From contig DUZI01000218.1 of NCBI GenBank assembly GCA_013349595.1, forward strand, positions 1 to 5,191: a stretch of 5,191 bases of DNA, given 5' to 3'. The notes under the pieces are model-generated. The model saw nothing but the letters and a program-made list of their open reading frames with translations. It searched no databases and had not been told where the DNA came from. A program made the position numbers and the translations under genes. Position 1 is the stretch's first letter. Each line of letters starts with the position of its first letter. The DNA is from Nitrospirota bacterium. Its GTDB lineage: Bacteria > Nitrospirota > Thermodesulfovibrionia > Thermodesulfovibrionales > Dissulfurispiraceae. Positions 1-5,191 of the stretch are shown here, piece after piece.

Positions 1-61
1 AGGAAGGGCTGTTTCAGGCTTTTTATAATCGACAGATTTTATTTAATTTTGCTTTATTCAT

Positions 62-67
62 TATAAT
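62..67 (+). promoter_or_regulatory. possible -10 box (TATAAT) upstream of the MFS gene
   Basis: A perfect TATAAT lies at 62-67, but the sequence 17 bases upstream (TTATTT at 39-44) is a poor -35 match, and a second TATAAT occurs at 24-29. In DNA this AT-rich such hexamers are expected by chance, so this is only a candidate start region for the MFS transcript. If used, the transcript would begin just inside the hairpin at 66-119. Confidence 0.18.
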
Positions 68-119
68 GCAATGCCTTATGACAAAACCCTAGAAAATTTT
101 TTTTTATAAGGCGTCGTAT
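66..119. other. long imperfect hairpin in the leader of the MFS gene
   Basis: Bases 66-86 can pair with 99-119 in a 21-position stem with a 12-nt loop. The core GCCTTAT (73-79) pairs perfectly with ATAAGGC (106-112). Two positions mismatch (70/115 and 82/103) and three would be G-U pairs in plus-strand RNA. The loop side runs into nine Ts (97-105). It sits inside the larger inverted repeat 1-143 and about 100 bases before the likely start of the MFS gene. It does not look like an ordinary terminator, because the T-run forms the inner stem and does not follow it. It could be part of a structured 5' leader or of a small repeat element. Confidence 0.4.
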
Positions 120-214
120 AAAAATTCCACACCAGCCCTTCCTATCTTATTTGCTGATTTTACTAAGCTTTTTAGTTCTATCGCCCATTTTGGGATTTAT
201 GGATTATTTGTAGT

Positions 215-1504
215 TTGGGCATGTATAATTCATTAGAACAATCTTCTGTTAGTTATATGAATTATCAATCCCATAAATTTGACAAGCGGATTTTATCTTG
301 GTGTCTTTATGACTTTGCCAATTCAAGCTATTCTGCAGTTATTGCAGCTGTAATATTTCCTGTATACTTTACTACCTACATTGTTGGTAATGAAACAGGA
401 TTAGGTGACCTGTGGTGGGGTAGGGCAATATCAGTAAGTATGGCTTTTGTAGCGATTACATCACCATTTATAGGTGGTATTGCCGATTATTCTGGTAAAA
501 GAAAGAGTTTTCTCTTTATTTATACATATATTTCTGTCTTTGCAGTGGCCTCTCTTTCATTAATTGAAAAGGGGATGTATTTTGAAGGATTTATCTTGAT
601 AGTTCTCGCTAATATCGGAATGGAAGGTGGGCTTGTCTTTTATAATTCCTATTTGCCCAATATTGCTGTCAAGGAGATTCAGGGTAGGGTGTCAGGTTGG
701 GGGTTTGCTATTGGTTATGGCGGATCAATACTTTCTCTTATTGTTTCCCTTTTACTTATAAAGCAAGGAAGCATCTTTTTAGTGTGGTTGTCAGTTGCTA
801 TTTTTTTTGGTCTATTTGCTATCCCTGCCTTTATTTATTTACCAAAGGATAGTTGCAAAAAAGATTCAATTGTATCAACTGCAATAAGGGGTTTTAAAGA
901 CACAATAAGAACGCTTAAATCAGTCTTAAGGCATAAGGAACAAAGAAGATTTCTTTTTGCTTATCTTATTTATGAAGATGGTGTTAATACAGTTATAGTT
1001 TTTTCAAGCATCTTTGCTGCTACAAGCCTTGGTTTTAAAACAGAAGAACTAATACTCCTCTACCTGATTGTGCAAGTTACAGCACTATTAGGTGCCTTTA
1101 TTATGTCCAAGCCAATAGATACATGGGGTCCAAAAAAGGTTGTTGTTTTATCCCTTATATTATGGAGTTTTGTATCCTTGTCAGCCTATTTTGTCCATAG
1201 CAAAACAGCTTTTTTCATAGTTGCTTGTATTGCTGGGACTGGACTTGGTACTATTCAGTCTGCCTCAAGGGCATTCTTTACTCAATTTGTTCCATTAGGA
1301 AAGGAATCAGAATATTTTGGTCTTTATGCCTTTACTGGTAAAACCTCAGCCATAATAGGACCTTTGATTTTTGGTCATATGTCAACTTTATATGGCAGCC
1401 AACGACCTGCAATCCTTTCGGTGGCTTTGTTATTTATTTTAGGTCTTTTTGTTCTATCAGGTGTAAAGGCGGGTTATGGAAAAAAAGATTTAATGTTAAA
1501 TTAA
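215..1504 (+). CDS. UMF1-family MFS transporter (Atg22-like), 12 TM
   Basis: This is an inner-membrane permease of the major facilitator superfamily, UMF1/Atg22-like branch, whose substrates are mostly undefined. The 429-residue product opens with the family hallmark SWCLYDFANSSYS (residues 28-40). Twelve hydrophobic segments lie roughly at 37-57, 70-90, 98-117, 122-146, 160-182, 187-209, 247-270, 280-300, 306-328, 332-352, 368-388 and 398-417. MFS motif A is visible between TM2 and TM3 (GGIADYSGKRK, 87-97), with a degenerate copy in the second half (SKPIDTWGPKK, 298-308). GRVSGWGFAIGYGG (157-170) and SASRAFFTQFVP (349-360), followed by FGLYAFTGK (368-376), are typical of UMF1 proteins. The central loop (210-245) is rich in Lys/Arg, so it should be cytoplasmic. 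The start is uncertain: TTG at 215, ATG at 221 and ATG at 257 are all in frame, none has a good ribosome binding site, and an in-frame stop lies at 173-175. ATG 257 gives the N-terminus most like the family. Length is normal for the family. A role in sugar or amino-acid transport is only a guess. Confidence 0.88.
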   Translation: MGMYNSLEQSSVSYMNYQSHKFDKRILSWCLYDFANSSYSAVIAAVIFPVYFTTYIVGNETGLGDLWWGRAISVSMAFVAITSPFIGGIADYSGKRKSFLFIYTYISVFAVASLSLIEKGMYFEGFILIVLANIGMEGGLVFYNSYLPNIAVKEIQGRVSGWGFAIGYGGSILSLIVSLLLIKQGSIFLVWLSVAIFFGLFAIPAFIYLPKDSCKKDSIVSTAIRGFKDTIRTLKSVLRHKEQRRFLFAYLIYEDGVNTVIVFSSIFAATSLGFKTEELILLYLIVQVTALLGAFIMSKPIDTWGPKKVVVLSLILWSFVSLSAYFVHSKTAFFIVACIAGTGLGTIQSASRAFFTQFVPLGKESEYFGLYAFTGKTSAIIGPLIFGHMSTLYGSQRPAILSVALLFILGLFVLSGVKAGYGKKDLMLN

Positions 1505-1563
1505 TCAGATTGTAATTATTTGTGTGCTAAATTAGTGTGTCTTGATTTTAATAAAGGGTTTCC

Positions 1564-1624
1564 ATTGAACTTTAGTTTTGTGAATTTATACCTTTATTAT
1601 TTTGTAGTTATGTTTAAGTTCAAT
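1564..1624. repeat. 9-bp inverted repeat (ATTGAACTT / AAGTTCAAT) in the spacer before the cyclic-di-GMP gene
   Basis: Bases 1564-1572 are the exact reverse complement of 1616-1624, separated by 43 bases. The left arm contains the candidate -35 hexamer TTGAAC (1565-1570), and the two arms bracket the candidate -10 region. This layout fits a pair of opposed protein-binding half-sites, or a long-range stem in the leader RNA. The repeat is seen directly; a regulatory role is inference, and 9-bp matches in AT-rich DNA can arise by chance. Confidence 0.35.
1565..1592 (+). promoter_or_regulatory. candidate sigma-70-like promoter for the EAL/GGDEF-GH1 unit
   Basis: TTGAAC (1565-1570; 4 of 6 to TTGACA) is followed after 16 bases by TATACC (1587-1592; 4 of 6 to TATAAT). 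A second -10-like TATTAT lies at 1595-1600 but has no good -35 partner. The position, about 70 bases before a strong ribosome binding site and in the only sizeable gap between the plus-strand genes, makes a promoter plausible, but the match is modest. Confidence 0.25.
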
Positions 1625-1651
1625 TATTATTAACCTTTTACCCCTCAAGAA

Positions 1652-1657
1652 AGGAGG
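1652..1657 (+). promoter_or_regulatory. strong ribosome binding site (AGGAGG) for the EAL-CBS-GGDEF gene
   Basis: AGGAGG lies five bases before ATG 1663, a near-ideal Shine-Dalgarno. It fixes that start over the second in-frame ATG at 1669. It is much stronger than anything ahead of the MFS gene. Upstream pyrimidine runs (CCTTTT 1634-1639, CCTC 1643-1646) could pair with it in two alternative short hairpins. Confidence 0.85.
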
Positions 1658-1662
1658 ATTTA

Positions 1663-3522
1663 ATGCCAATGCGTTTGAAATGGGAATTTGACCCAAAAAA
1701 ACAGGATTCTATAAAAACAACATCAGGTAATGGGAAAGGAAAGGACAAGATAATATTAGAATTAATAGATAATAATTTACTTACCTCTTACTATCAACCT
1801 ATTTTTTCAATTAATAACAACTCTATTTTTGGTTTTGAGTCACTTGCGAGGGTAAAGGAAAATCCCTTTATTACCTTTAAATCAATGATTGAGTTCTTTG
1901 AAATGGCGATTGAATGTAATATGATTACAAATGTTGATTTTATCTGTTTTTCAAATGCTGTTGAAAATGCAGTAAATCAAGGTATAAGGGAAAATTCAGC
2001 ACTTCTTTTTATCAATATGTCTCCCTCTACAATTTGCGATCCCAGCCACTGTGTAAGGACTGTAGGACAAATCCTTTATGAATTTAATATAAAGTCAGAA
2101 AAGATTGTTATTGAGATTACAGAGGAGAGCTTCGTCAAGGATAACAAAAATTTTAAAAAGATTATAGAGCAATACAAAAATTTTGGCTTCAAGATTGCGA
2201 TTGATGATTTTGGGGCAGGGTATGGCGGATTGAAGATGTTATCAATGATTGAACCTGATTTTGTCAAGGTTGACAGGCATTTTATTTCTCATATTGATAA
2301 AGCGATAGTAAAACACAATCTTGTAGATTCTGTTACTATTGCTTGTAATAGGTTAGGCATAAAGGTTATTGCTGAAGGTATTGAGAGGGCAGAAGAGTTA
2401 GAGGTTGTCTCTAATTTAGGGATTGATTTGGTACAAGGTTATTATCTGGCACGCCCTCATCCAAATATTGAAACTGAAAATACGATTTTAACAAAATTTG
2501 AAAATTTAGTAATTGGGGATAAAAATGTTAGTGCAGAGACCAAGTGTATTGGAGATATAGTTGTTGATATTAAGGCAATATCTCACAATGAACCGGTAAA
2601 AAATGTCTTAAATCAGTTGATTGAAAATCCAAACCTAAGATGTCTGCCTGTAGTTGATAAAGATAGGATTGTTGGAATGATTTACAGGACAAGATTTATA
2701 GAAAATCAGGTTGTAGGAAAATGTGGATACGGCATGCACCTTAACTATCACAAATTGATAAGTCATGTAATGGAACATAATTTTCTCACCGTTGAGTATA
2801 ACGAAGCACTTGAAGAGGTATCACAGAGGGTTCAAAAGAGAAAGGTTAATAAGTTATATGACGAAATAGCAGTTACTAAGAATGGTAAATATTATGGTAT
2901 AGTTCCAATCAATATTCTTTTGGATGCAATCACTGCAAAGAGCCTTGCACTTGCAAAAAGTGCAAATCCTCTTACAGGTTTGCCTGGTAATGAGTCAATA
3001 CAAAGGGAGATTGAAAAAAGGATTATTAAGAATATTCACTTTGATGTTGCCTATTTTGATCTAAATTATTTTAAACCTTACAATGACTATTATGGTTTTG
3101 CAAAGGGTGATGCTGTTATTAAGGCTCTTGGTCAAGTCATGATAGATGTAACAAATGGAAATAAAGATCAAAGCATTTTTGTAGGTCATATAGGTGGTGA
3201 TGATTTTATCTTGCTATGTCATCCAAGTTTGTCTATAAAGTTGTGCGAAGATATTATCAAAGAGTTTGAATCAAGGCAGATAGAATTTCATGGTGAACAA
3301 GATTATAAGGCTGGTTTTTATAAATCAAAAAATCGAAAAGGTGATGAGGAAACATTTGGACTTTTATCTCTTTCAATAGGTATTATAAGCACAGAGGTTT
3401 ATAAGATAGATTCCTTTGCTGAACTTGCTTCTATTGCTTCTGAGGTAAAAAAGGCTGCCAAAAAAGAATCCATGATAAACAAAAAATCAGCCATTTTCAG
3501 AGACAGGAGATTGCAAGGATAA
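1663..3522 (+). CDS. EAL-CBS-CBS-GGDEF cyclic-di-GMP signalling protein
   Basis: This is a soluble 619-residue cyclic-di-GMP enzyme with no membrane segment or signal peptide. The EAL phosphodiesterase domain (about 35-275) keeps the metal and catalytic residues known for active EAL enzymes: E59 (ESL variant of EAL), N118, E151, D181-D182 in DDFGAGYGG, K202, E238 and E241 in AEGIE, and Q258 in QGYYLARP. Two CBS motifs follow (about 296-350 with RCLPVVDKDRIVGMI, and 363-424 with KYYGIVPINILL); such pairs usually bind adenine nucleotides. The C-terminal GGDEF domain (about 433-605) has NPLTGLPGN (435-443), D466 and N474/D475 in FDLNYFKPYND, and the signature GGDDF (511-515) in place of GGDEF. 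The two acidic residues are kept, so cyclase activity is possible. The I-site position (502-505) reads DQSI, not RxxD, so ordinary product inhibition is not expected. The intact EAL site predicts phosphodiesterase activity; the net direction cannot be told from sequence. The downstream GH1 gene starts two bases after the stop. Confidence 0.93.
   Translation: MPMRLKWEFDPKKQDSIKTTSGNGKGKDKIILELIDNNLLTSYYQPIFSINNNSIFGFESLARVKENPFITFKSMIEFFEMAIECNMITNVDFICFSNAVENAVNQGIRENSALLFINMSPSTICDPSHCVRTVGQILYEFNIKSEKIVIEITEESFVKDNKNFKKIIEQYKNFGFKIAIDDFGAGYGGLKMLSMIEPDFVKVDRHFISHIDKAIVKHNLVDSVTIACNRLGIKVIAEGIERAEELEVVSNLGIDLVQGYYLARPHPNIETENTILTKFENLVIGDKNVSAETKCIGDIVVDIKAISHNEPVKNVLNQLIENPNLRCLPVVDKDRIVGMIYRTRFIENQVVGKCGYGMHLNYHKLISHVMEHNFLTVEYNEALEEVSQRVQKRKVNKLYDEIAVTKNGKYYGIVPINILLDAITAKSLALAKSANPLTGLPGNESIQREIEKRIIKNIHFDVAYFDLNYFKPYNDYYGFAKGDAVIKALGQVMIDVTNGNKDQSIFVGHIGGDDFILLCHPSLSIKLCEDIIKEFESRQIEFHGEQDYKAGFYKSKNRKGDEETFGLLSLSIGIISTEVYKIDSFAELASIASEVKKAAKKESMINKKSAIFRDRRLQG
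3515..3519 (+). promoter_or_regulatory. ribosome binding site (AAGGA) supporting the TTG start of the GH1 gene
   Basis: AAGGA, within the last codons of the cyclic-di-GMP gene, lies five bases before TTG 3525. Together with the conserved N-terminus of family 1 glycosidases, which begins almost exactly at this codon, it supports a TTG start. The site lies within the upstream coding region, a layout typical of translational coupling. Confidence 0.65.
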
Positions 3523-3524
3523 TA

Positions 3525-4790
3525 TTGTTCCCGCAAGATTTTCTATGGGGTGTTGCTACATCAGCCTTCCAACTTGAAGGTTCGCCTTACGCAGATTGGT
3601 CTTCTTGGGATGAACTATTGTGCAAAAAACCAGAGATTACTAATCATTATAATTGCTACAAGGATGATTTAAGACTTCTTAACGAGCTTGGTGTCAATTC
3701 CTACAGGTTTTCTATTGAATGGAGCAGGATTCAACCAAGAGAAAATAAGTGGGATGATTCAGCAATTGCCCACTATCAAGATATTATAAACATTCTCTTA
3801 GAAAACGGTATTATCCCAATTGCAACGCTTCATCATTTCACTCACCCACTATGGTTTATAAGAAAGTACCCCTGGCACGAACAAAGTTCAATAGAAAGAT
3901 TTAAAGATTATGTTTGTAAAATAATTGATTCAATCAAAGGGATAAAATATTTTATTACCTTTAATGAGCCCTATGTTTTATTGCTTGGTGGGTATCTTGA
4001 GGGATGTATGCCACCAGGGATAAAGGATTTTAAGTACTTTCTGAGGGCACTTGAAAACATACTAATCTGTCACTCTAACTGTTATGAAATAATCCACAAT
4101 AAAATAAACGATGCGATGGTTAGTATTTCTCATAATATGGCTGCCTTTGCTCCTTGGTGGCAATACAATCCTTTAGATAAACTGCTATGTATGATGGCAA
4201 AGAGATTTTACAATCATTCAATCATTGATGCCTTTGATACTGGAGTGTTATCTATTGAATTTCCCTTAAAGCAAGCAGTAAAGATTGAGGTGCCAATAAA
4301 AGGTAGGCTTGATTTCTTTGGGCTTAATTACTACACAAGGTTACATATGAGATTTAATCCCTTTAAGAAGATGTTTGTTGAATTGAGACATAGAGACATA
4401 GATGGATACGGGCTTACTGATTTAGGTTGGGAGATACACCCTAAAGGGCTTGAGAGGGTAATAAAACTTGCATCAAGGCTAAGGGTTCCGATTATTATTA
4501 CTGAAAATGGCATTGCCACGAGAAGTGACCAAAAGAAATTAGCCTATATGAAAAGGCATATAGAGGTAGTTGAAAAGTGTCTATCAAAGGGGATTGATAT
4601 TAGAGGTTACTTTTATTGGTCTCTTATAGATAACTATGAGTGGCTTCAAGGTCTTGATTCAAGATTTGGTTTGTATCGTGTTGACTTTAAGACCTTCGAA
4701 AGAACACCAACAACTGCAGCAAAATACTATTCTTTTCTTATTAACAAGGCAAGGGAAAGTTCAAGGGAGAATAAAAAGCCCCTTTTTTAA
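3525..4790 (+). CDS. family 1 glycoside hydrolase (beta-glucosidase-like)
   Basis: This is a retaining beta-glycosidase of family GH1, a TIM-barrel enzyme that cleaves beta-linked glucose, galactose or related sugars from oligosaccharides or aryl glycosides. The 421-residue product starts with the classic FPQDFLWGVATSAFQLEG pattern (2-19), in which Q16 would bind the sugar. H103 in TLHHFTHP, N147 and the acid/base E148 in TFNEP, Y269/Y270 in LNYY, the nucleophile E327 in ITENG, and W365, E372 and W373 in FYWSLIDNYEW are all present, so it should be active. It has no signal peptide, so it is cytoplasmic and would act on imported glycosides. It is somewhat shorter than typical bacterial members (about 440-470). 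The usual HWD of the barrel-strand motif is HFT here, a variant I recall from some archaeal and thermophile enzymes, so the preferred sugar is uncertain. The start is TTG, two bases after the EAL-CBS-GGDEF stop. The last five residues (KKPLF) are encoded by the terminator stem. Confidence 0.93.
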   Translation: MFPQDFLWGVATSAFQLEGSPYADWSSWDELLCKKPEITNHYNCYKDDLRLLNELGVNSYRFSIEWSRIQPRENKWDDSAIAHYQDIINILLENGIIPIATLHHFTHPLWFIRKYPWHEQSSIERFKDYVCKIIDSIKGIKYFITFNEPYVLLLGGYLEGCMPPGIKDFKYFLRALENILICHSNCYEIIHNKINDAMVSISHNMAAFAPWWQYNPLDKLLCMMAKRFYNHSIIDAFDTGVLSIEFPLKQAVKIEVPIKGRLDFFGLNYYTRLHMRFNPFKKMFVELRHRDIDGYGLTDLGWEIHPKGLERVIKLASRLRVPIIITENGIATRSDQKKLAYMKRHIEVVEKCLSKGIDIRGYFYWSLIDNYEWLQGLDSRFGLYRVDFKTFERTPTTAAKYYSFLINKARESSRENKKPLF

Positions 4791-4805
4791 AAAGGGGCTT
4801 TTTAT
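4771..4805. terminator. bidirectional intrinsic terminator, perfect 35-nt palindrome
   Basis: Bases 4771-4787 are the exact reverse complement of 4789-4805, with 4788 at the centre. The core is AAAAGCCCC/GGGGCTTTT, with A-runs on the left and T-runs on the right, so it works as a rho-independent hairpin with U-tract on both strands. It ends the plus-strand GH1 transcript and the minus-strand TPR gene, whose stop is 17 bases away. The stop codon of the GH1 gene (4788-4790) sits in the loop, so the left arm is coding sequence. Confidence 0.93.
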
Positions 4806-4821
4806 CATAAAGCTATAAAGA

Positions 4822-5191
4822 CTACTTGTTGATAAATACCTTGTGTTTCTCAAGAATCTTCCTAAATTCAGGATGTTTCCTAACATTGCTTAAGTCAGGG
4901 TCGTTTCTAAGCGCATCATACTCATTAAAGCCAAATGATAAGGTTTTATCGAGGGAATCAAGGGCCCTATCAAGTTGGTTTTGCAGGGAATACCAACAGG
5001 TAAAGTTGTAATGCGTATTTGCATTCTTAGGATTTATCTTTTCTGCCTCTTTTAAATCGTCCATTGCCTTGTTAAATTTCTTCTGTTGCATATAAGCCAC
5101 TGCCCTATTTGAGTAAGCAGTATCGTATTGAGGATATTTCTGAATTGCAATGGTAAATTCATTAATAGCATTGTCCCAATCCTTTGACCTC
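4822..5191 (-). CDS. TPR-repeat protein, C-terminal part (start lies beyond the window)
   Basis: The minus-strand frame is open from the right edge to a TAG at 4822-4824 and gives 122 residues. A GTG at 5098-5100 could be taken as a start, but the repeat pattern continues unbroken above it (WDNAINEFTIAIQKYP at visible residues 5-20), so the gene clearly runs off the window. Tetratricopeptide repeats are seen at about 1-20 (partial), 22-55 (Y..AYSNRAVAYMQQKKFNKAMDDL then A at 49, P at 54) and 56-89 (NFTCWYSLQNQLDRALDSLDK). They are followed by a terminal segment NDPDLSNVRKHPEFRKIL (96-113), which is common at the end of such bacterial TPR proteins. TPRs form helical scaffolds for protein contacts; no partner or localisation can be read because the N-terminus is missing. 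It converges on the GH1 gene and shares its terminator, so it belongs to a different transcript. Confidence 0.85.
   Translation of the reverse strand, partial: RSKDWDNAINEFTIAIQKYPQYDTAYSNRAVAYMQQKKFNKAMDDLKEAEKINPKNANTHYNFTCWYSLQNQLDRALDSLDKTLSFGFNEYDALRNDPDLSNVRKHPEFRKILEKHKVFINK

Larger units (their letters stand above)
1..143. repeat. 11-bp terminal inverted repeat enclosing AT-rich non-coding DNA
   Basis: The first 11 bases (AGGAAGGGCTG) are the exact reverse complement of bases 133-143 (CAGCCCTTCCT). The repeat may extend further left, because the window begins at its first base. No credible coding frame lies between the arms, which enclose very AT-rich DNA and the hairpin at 66-119. 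The arrangement resembles a small non-autonomous element with terminal repeats, or a structured leader or small RNA closed by a long-range stem. Bases 1-25 could instead be the 3' arm and T-run of a terminator belonging to an upstream gene outside the window, with 133-143 a chance or related copy of the other arm. The repeat itself is certain; its role is not known. Confidence 0.5.

Noticed and set aside
97..105. T9 tract as the U-tract of a terminator for an upstream gene
   Set aside because: No GC-rich hairpin immediately precedes it; the Ts pair as part of a larger stem instead.
1505..1662. Cyclic-di-GMP riboswitch ahead of the EAL-CBS-GGDEF gene
   Set aside because: I looked for the conserved GEMM-type core and paired elements in the spacer and saw none; the region is too AT-rich and lacks the expected motifs.
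2076..2267. Antisense open frame inside the EAL coding region
   Set aside because: It is short, has no ribosome binding site or recognisable motif, and lies opposite strongly conserved EAL motifs.
3540..3582. Hydrophobic N-terminus of the GH1 protein as a signal peptide
   Set aside because: FLWGVATSAFQLEG is the conserved first strand of the GH1 barrel carrying a sugar-binding Gln, and there is no basic n-region.
4331..4519. Antisense open frame inside the GH1 gene
   Set aside because: It is a by-product of the opposite coding strand over conserved GH1 sequence, with no features of its own.
4636..4818. Plus-strand open frame in another phase across the end of the GH1 gene and the terminator
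   Set aside because: It overlaps the conserved GH1 C-terminal motifs (FYWSLIDNYEW follow-on) and reads through the terminator; no homology pattern is visible.
4826..5011. Plus-strand open frame opposite the TPR gene
   Set aside because: The minus strand carries a clear TPR pattern, so this is its shadow.
1..5191. CRISPR array, tRNA/rRNA genes, transposase or phage genes
   Set aside because: No regularly spaced direct repeats, no cloverleaf-like or rRNA-like stretches, and no mobile-element protein motifs on either strand.

Overview
The window is AT-rich (roughly one third G+C by eye) bacterial chromosomal DNA. It carries three co-oriented genes on the plus strand and one gene, cut by the right edge, converging from the minus strand. 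The low G+C, the protein families (a UMF1-type MFS permease, a large EAL-CBS-GGDEF enzyme, a compact GH1 glycosidase, a TPR protein) and a strong Shine-Dalgarno site fit an AT-rich environmental bacterium. The style recalls lineages such as Nitrospirota/Thermodesulfovibrio, Deferribacterota or Aquificota, but that placement is a guess. Nothing in the sequence fixes the taxon.

Layout: 1-214 is a non-coding leader. It has a perfect 11-bp inverted repeat (1-11 with 133-143) enclosing a long imperfect hairpin (66-119). 215-1504 encodes a 12-TM UMF1-family MFS transporter with an uncertain start. 1505-1662 is a spacer with a possible promoter, a 9-bp inverted repeat around it, and a strong ribosome binding site. 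1663-3522 encodes a 619-residue EAL-CBS-CBS-GGDEF cyclic-di-GMP enzyme. Two bases after its stop, 3525-4790 encodes a family 1 glycoside hydrolase from a TTG start. A perfect 35-nt palindrome (4771-4805) forms a bidirectional terminator whose centre is the GH1 stop codon. 4822-5191 (minus) is the C-terminal part of a TPR-repeat protein that continues beyond the window.

How the genes may work together: the cyclic-di-GMP enzyme and the glycosidase almost certainly share a transcript and are probably translationally coupled. The UMF1 permease lies upstream on the same strand with no recognisable terminator between, so it could feed the same unit. One reading is uptake of a small solute or glycoside, its cytoplasmic hydrolysis, and a second-messenger enzyme tuned by a nucleotide-binding CBS pair. 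This functional link is inference from gene order alone. I see no mobile element genes, CRISPR array, tRNA or rRNA, and no clear evidence of a new defence or biosynthetic system. The most unusual signals are the EAL-CBS-GGDEF/GH1 pairing, the inverted-repeat leader, and the terminator that overlaps the GH1 C-terminus.
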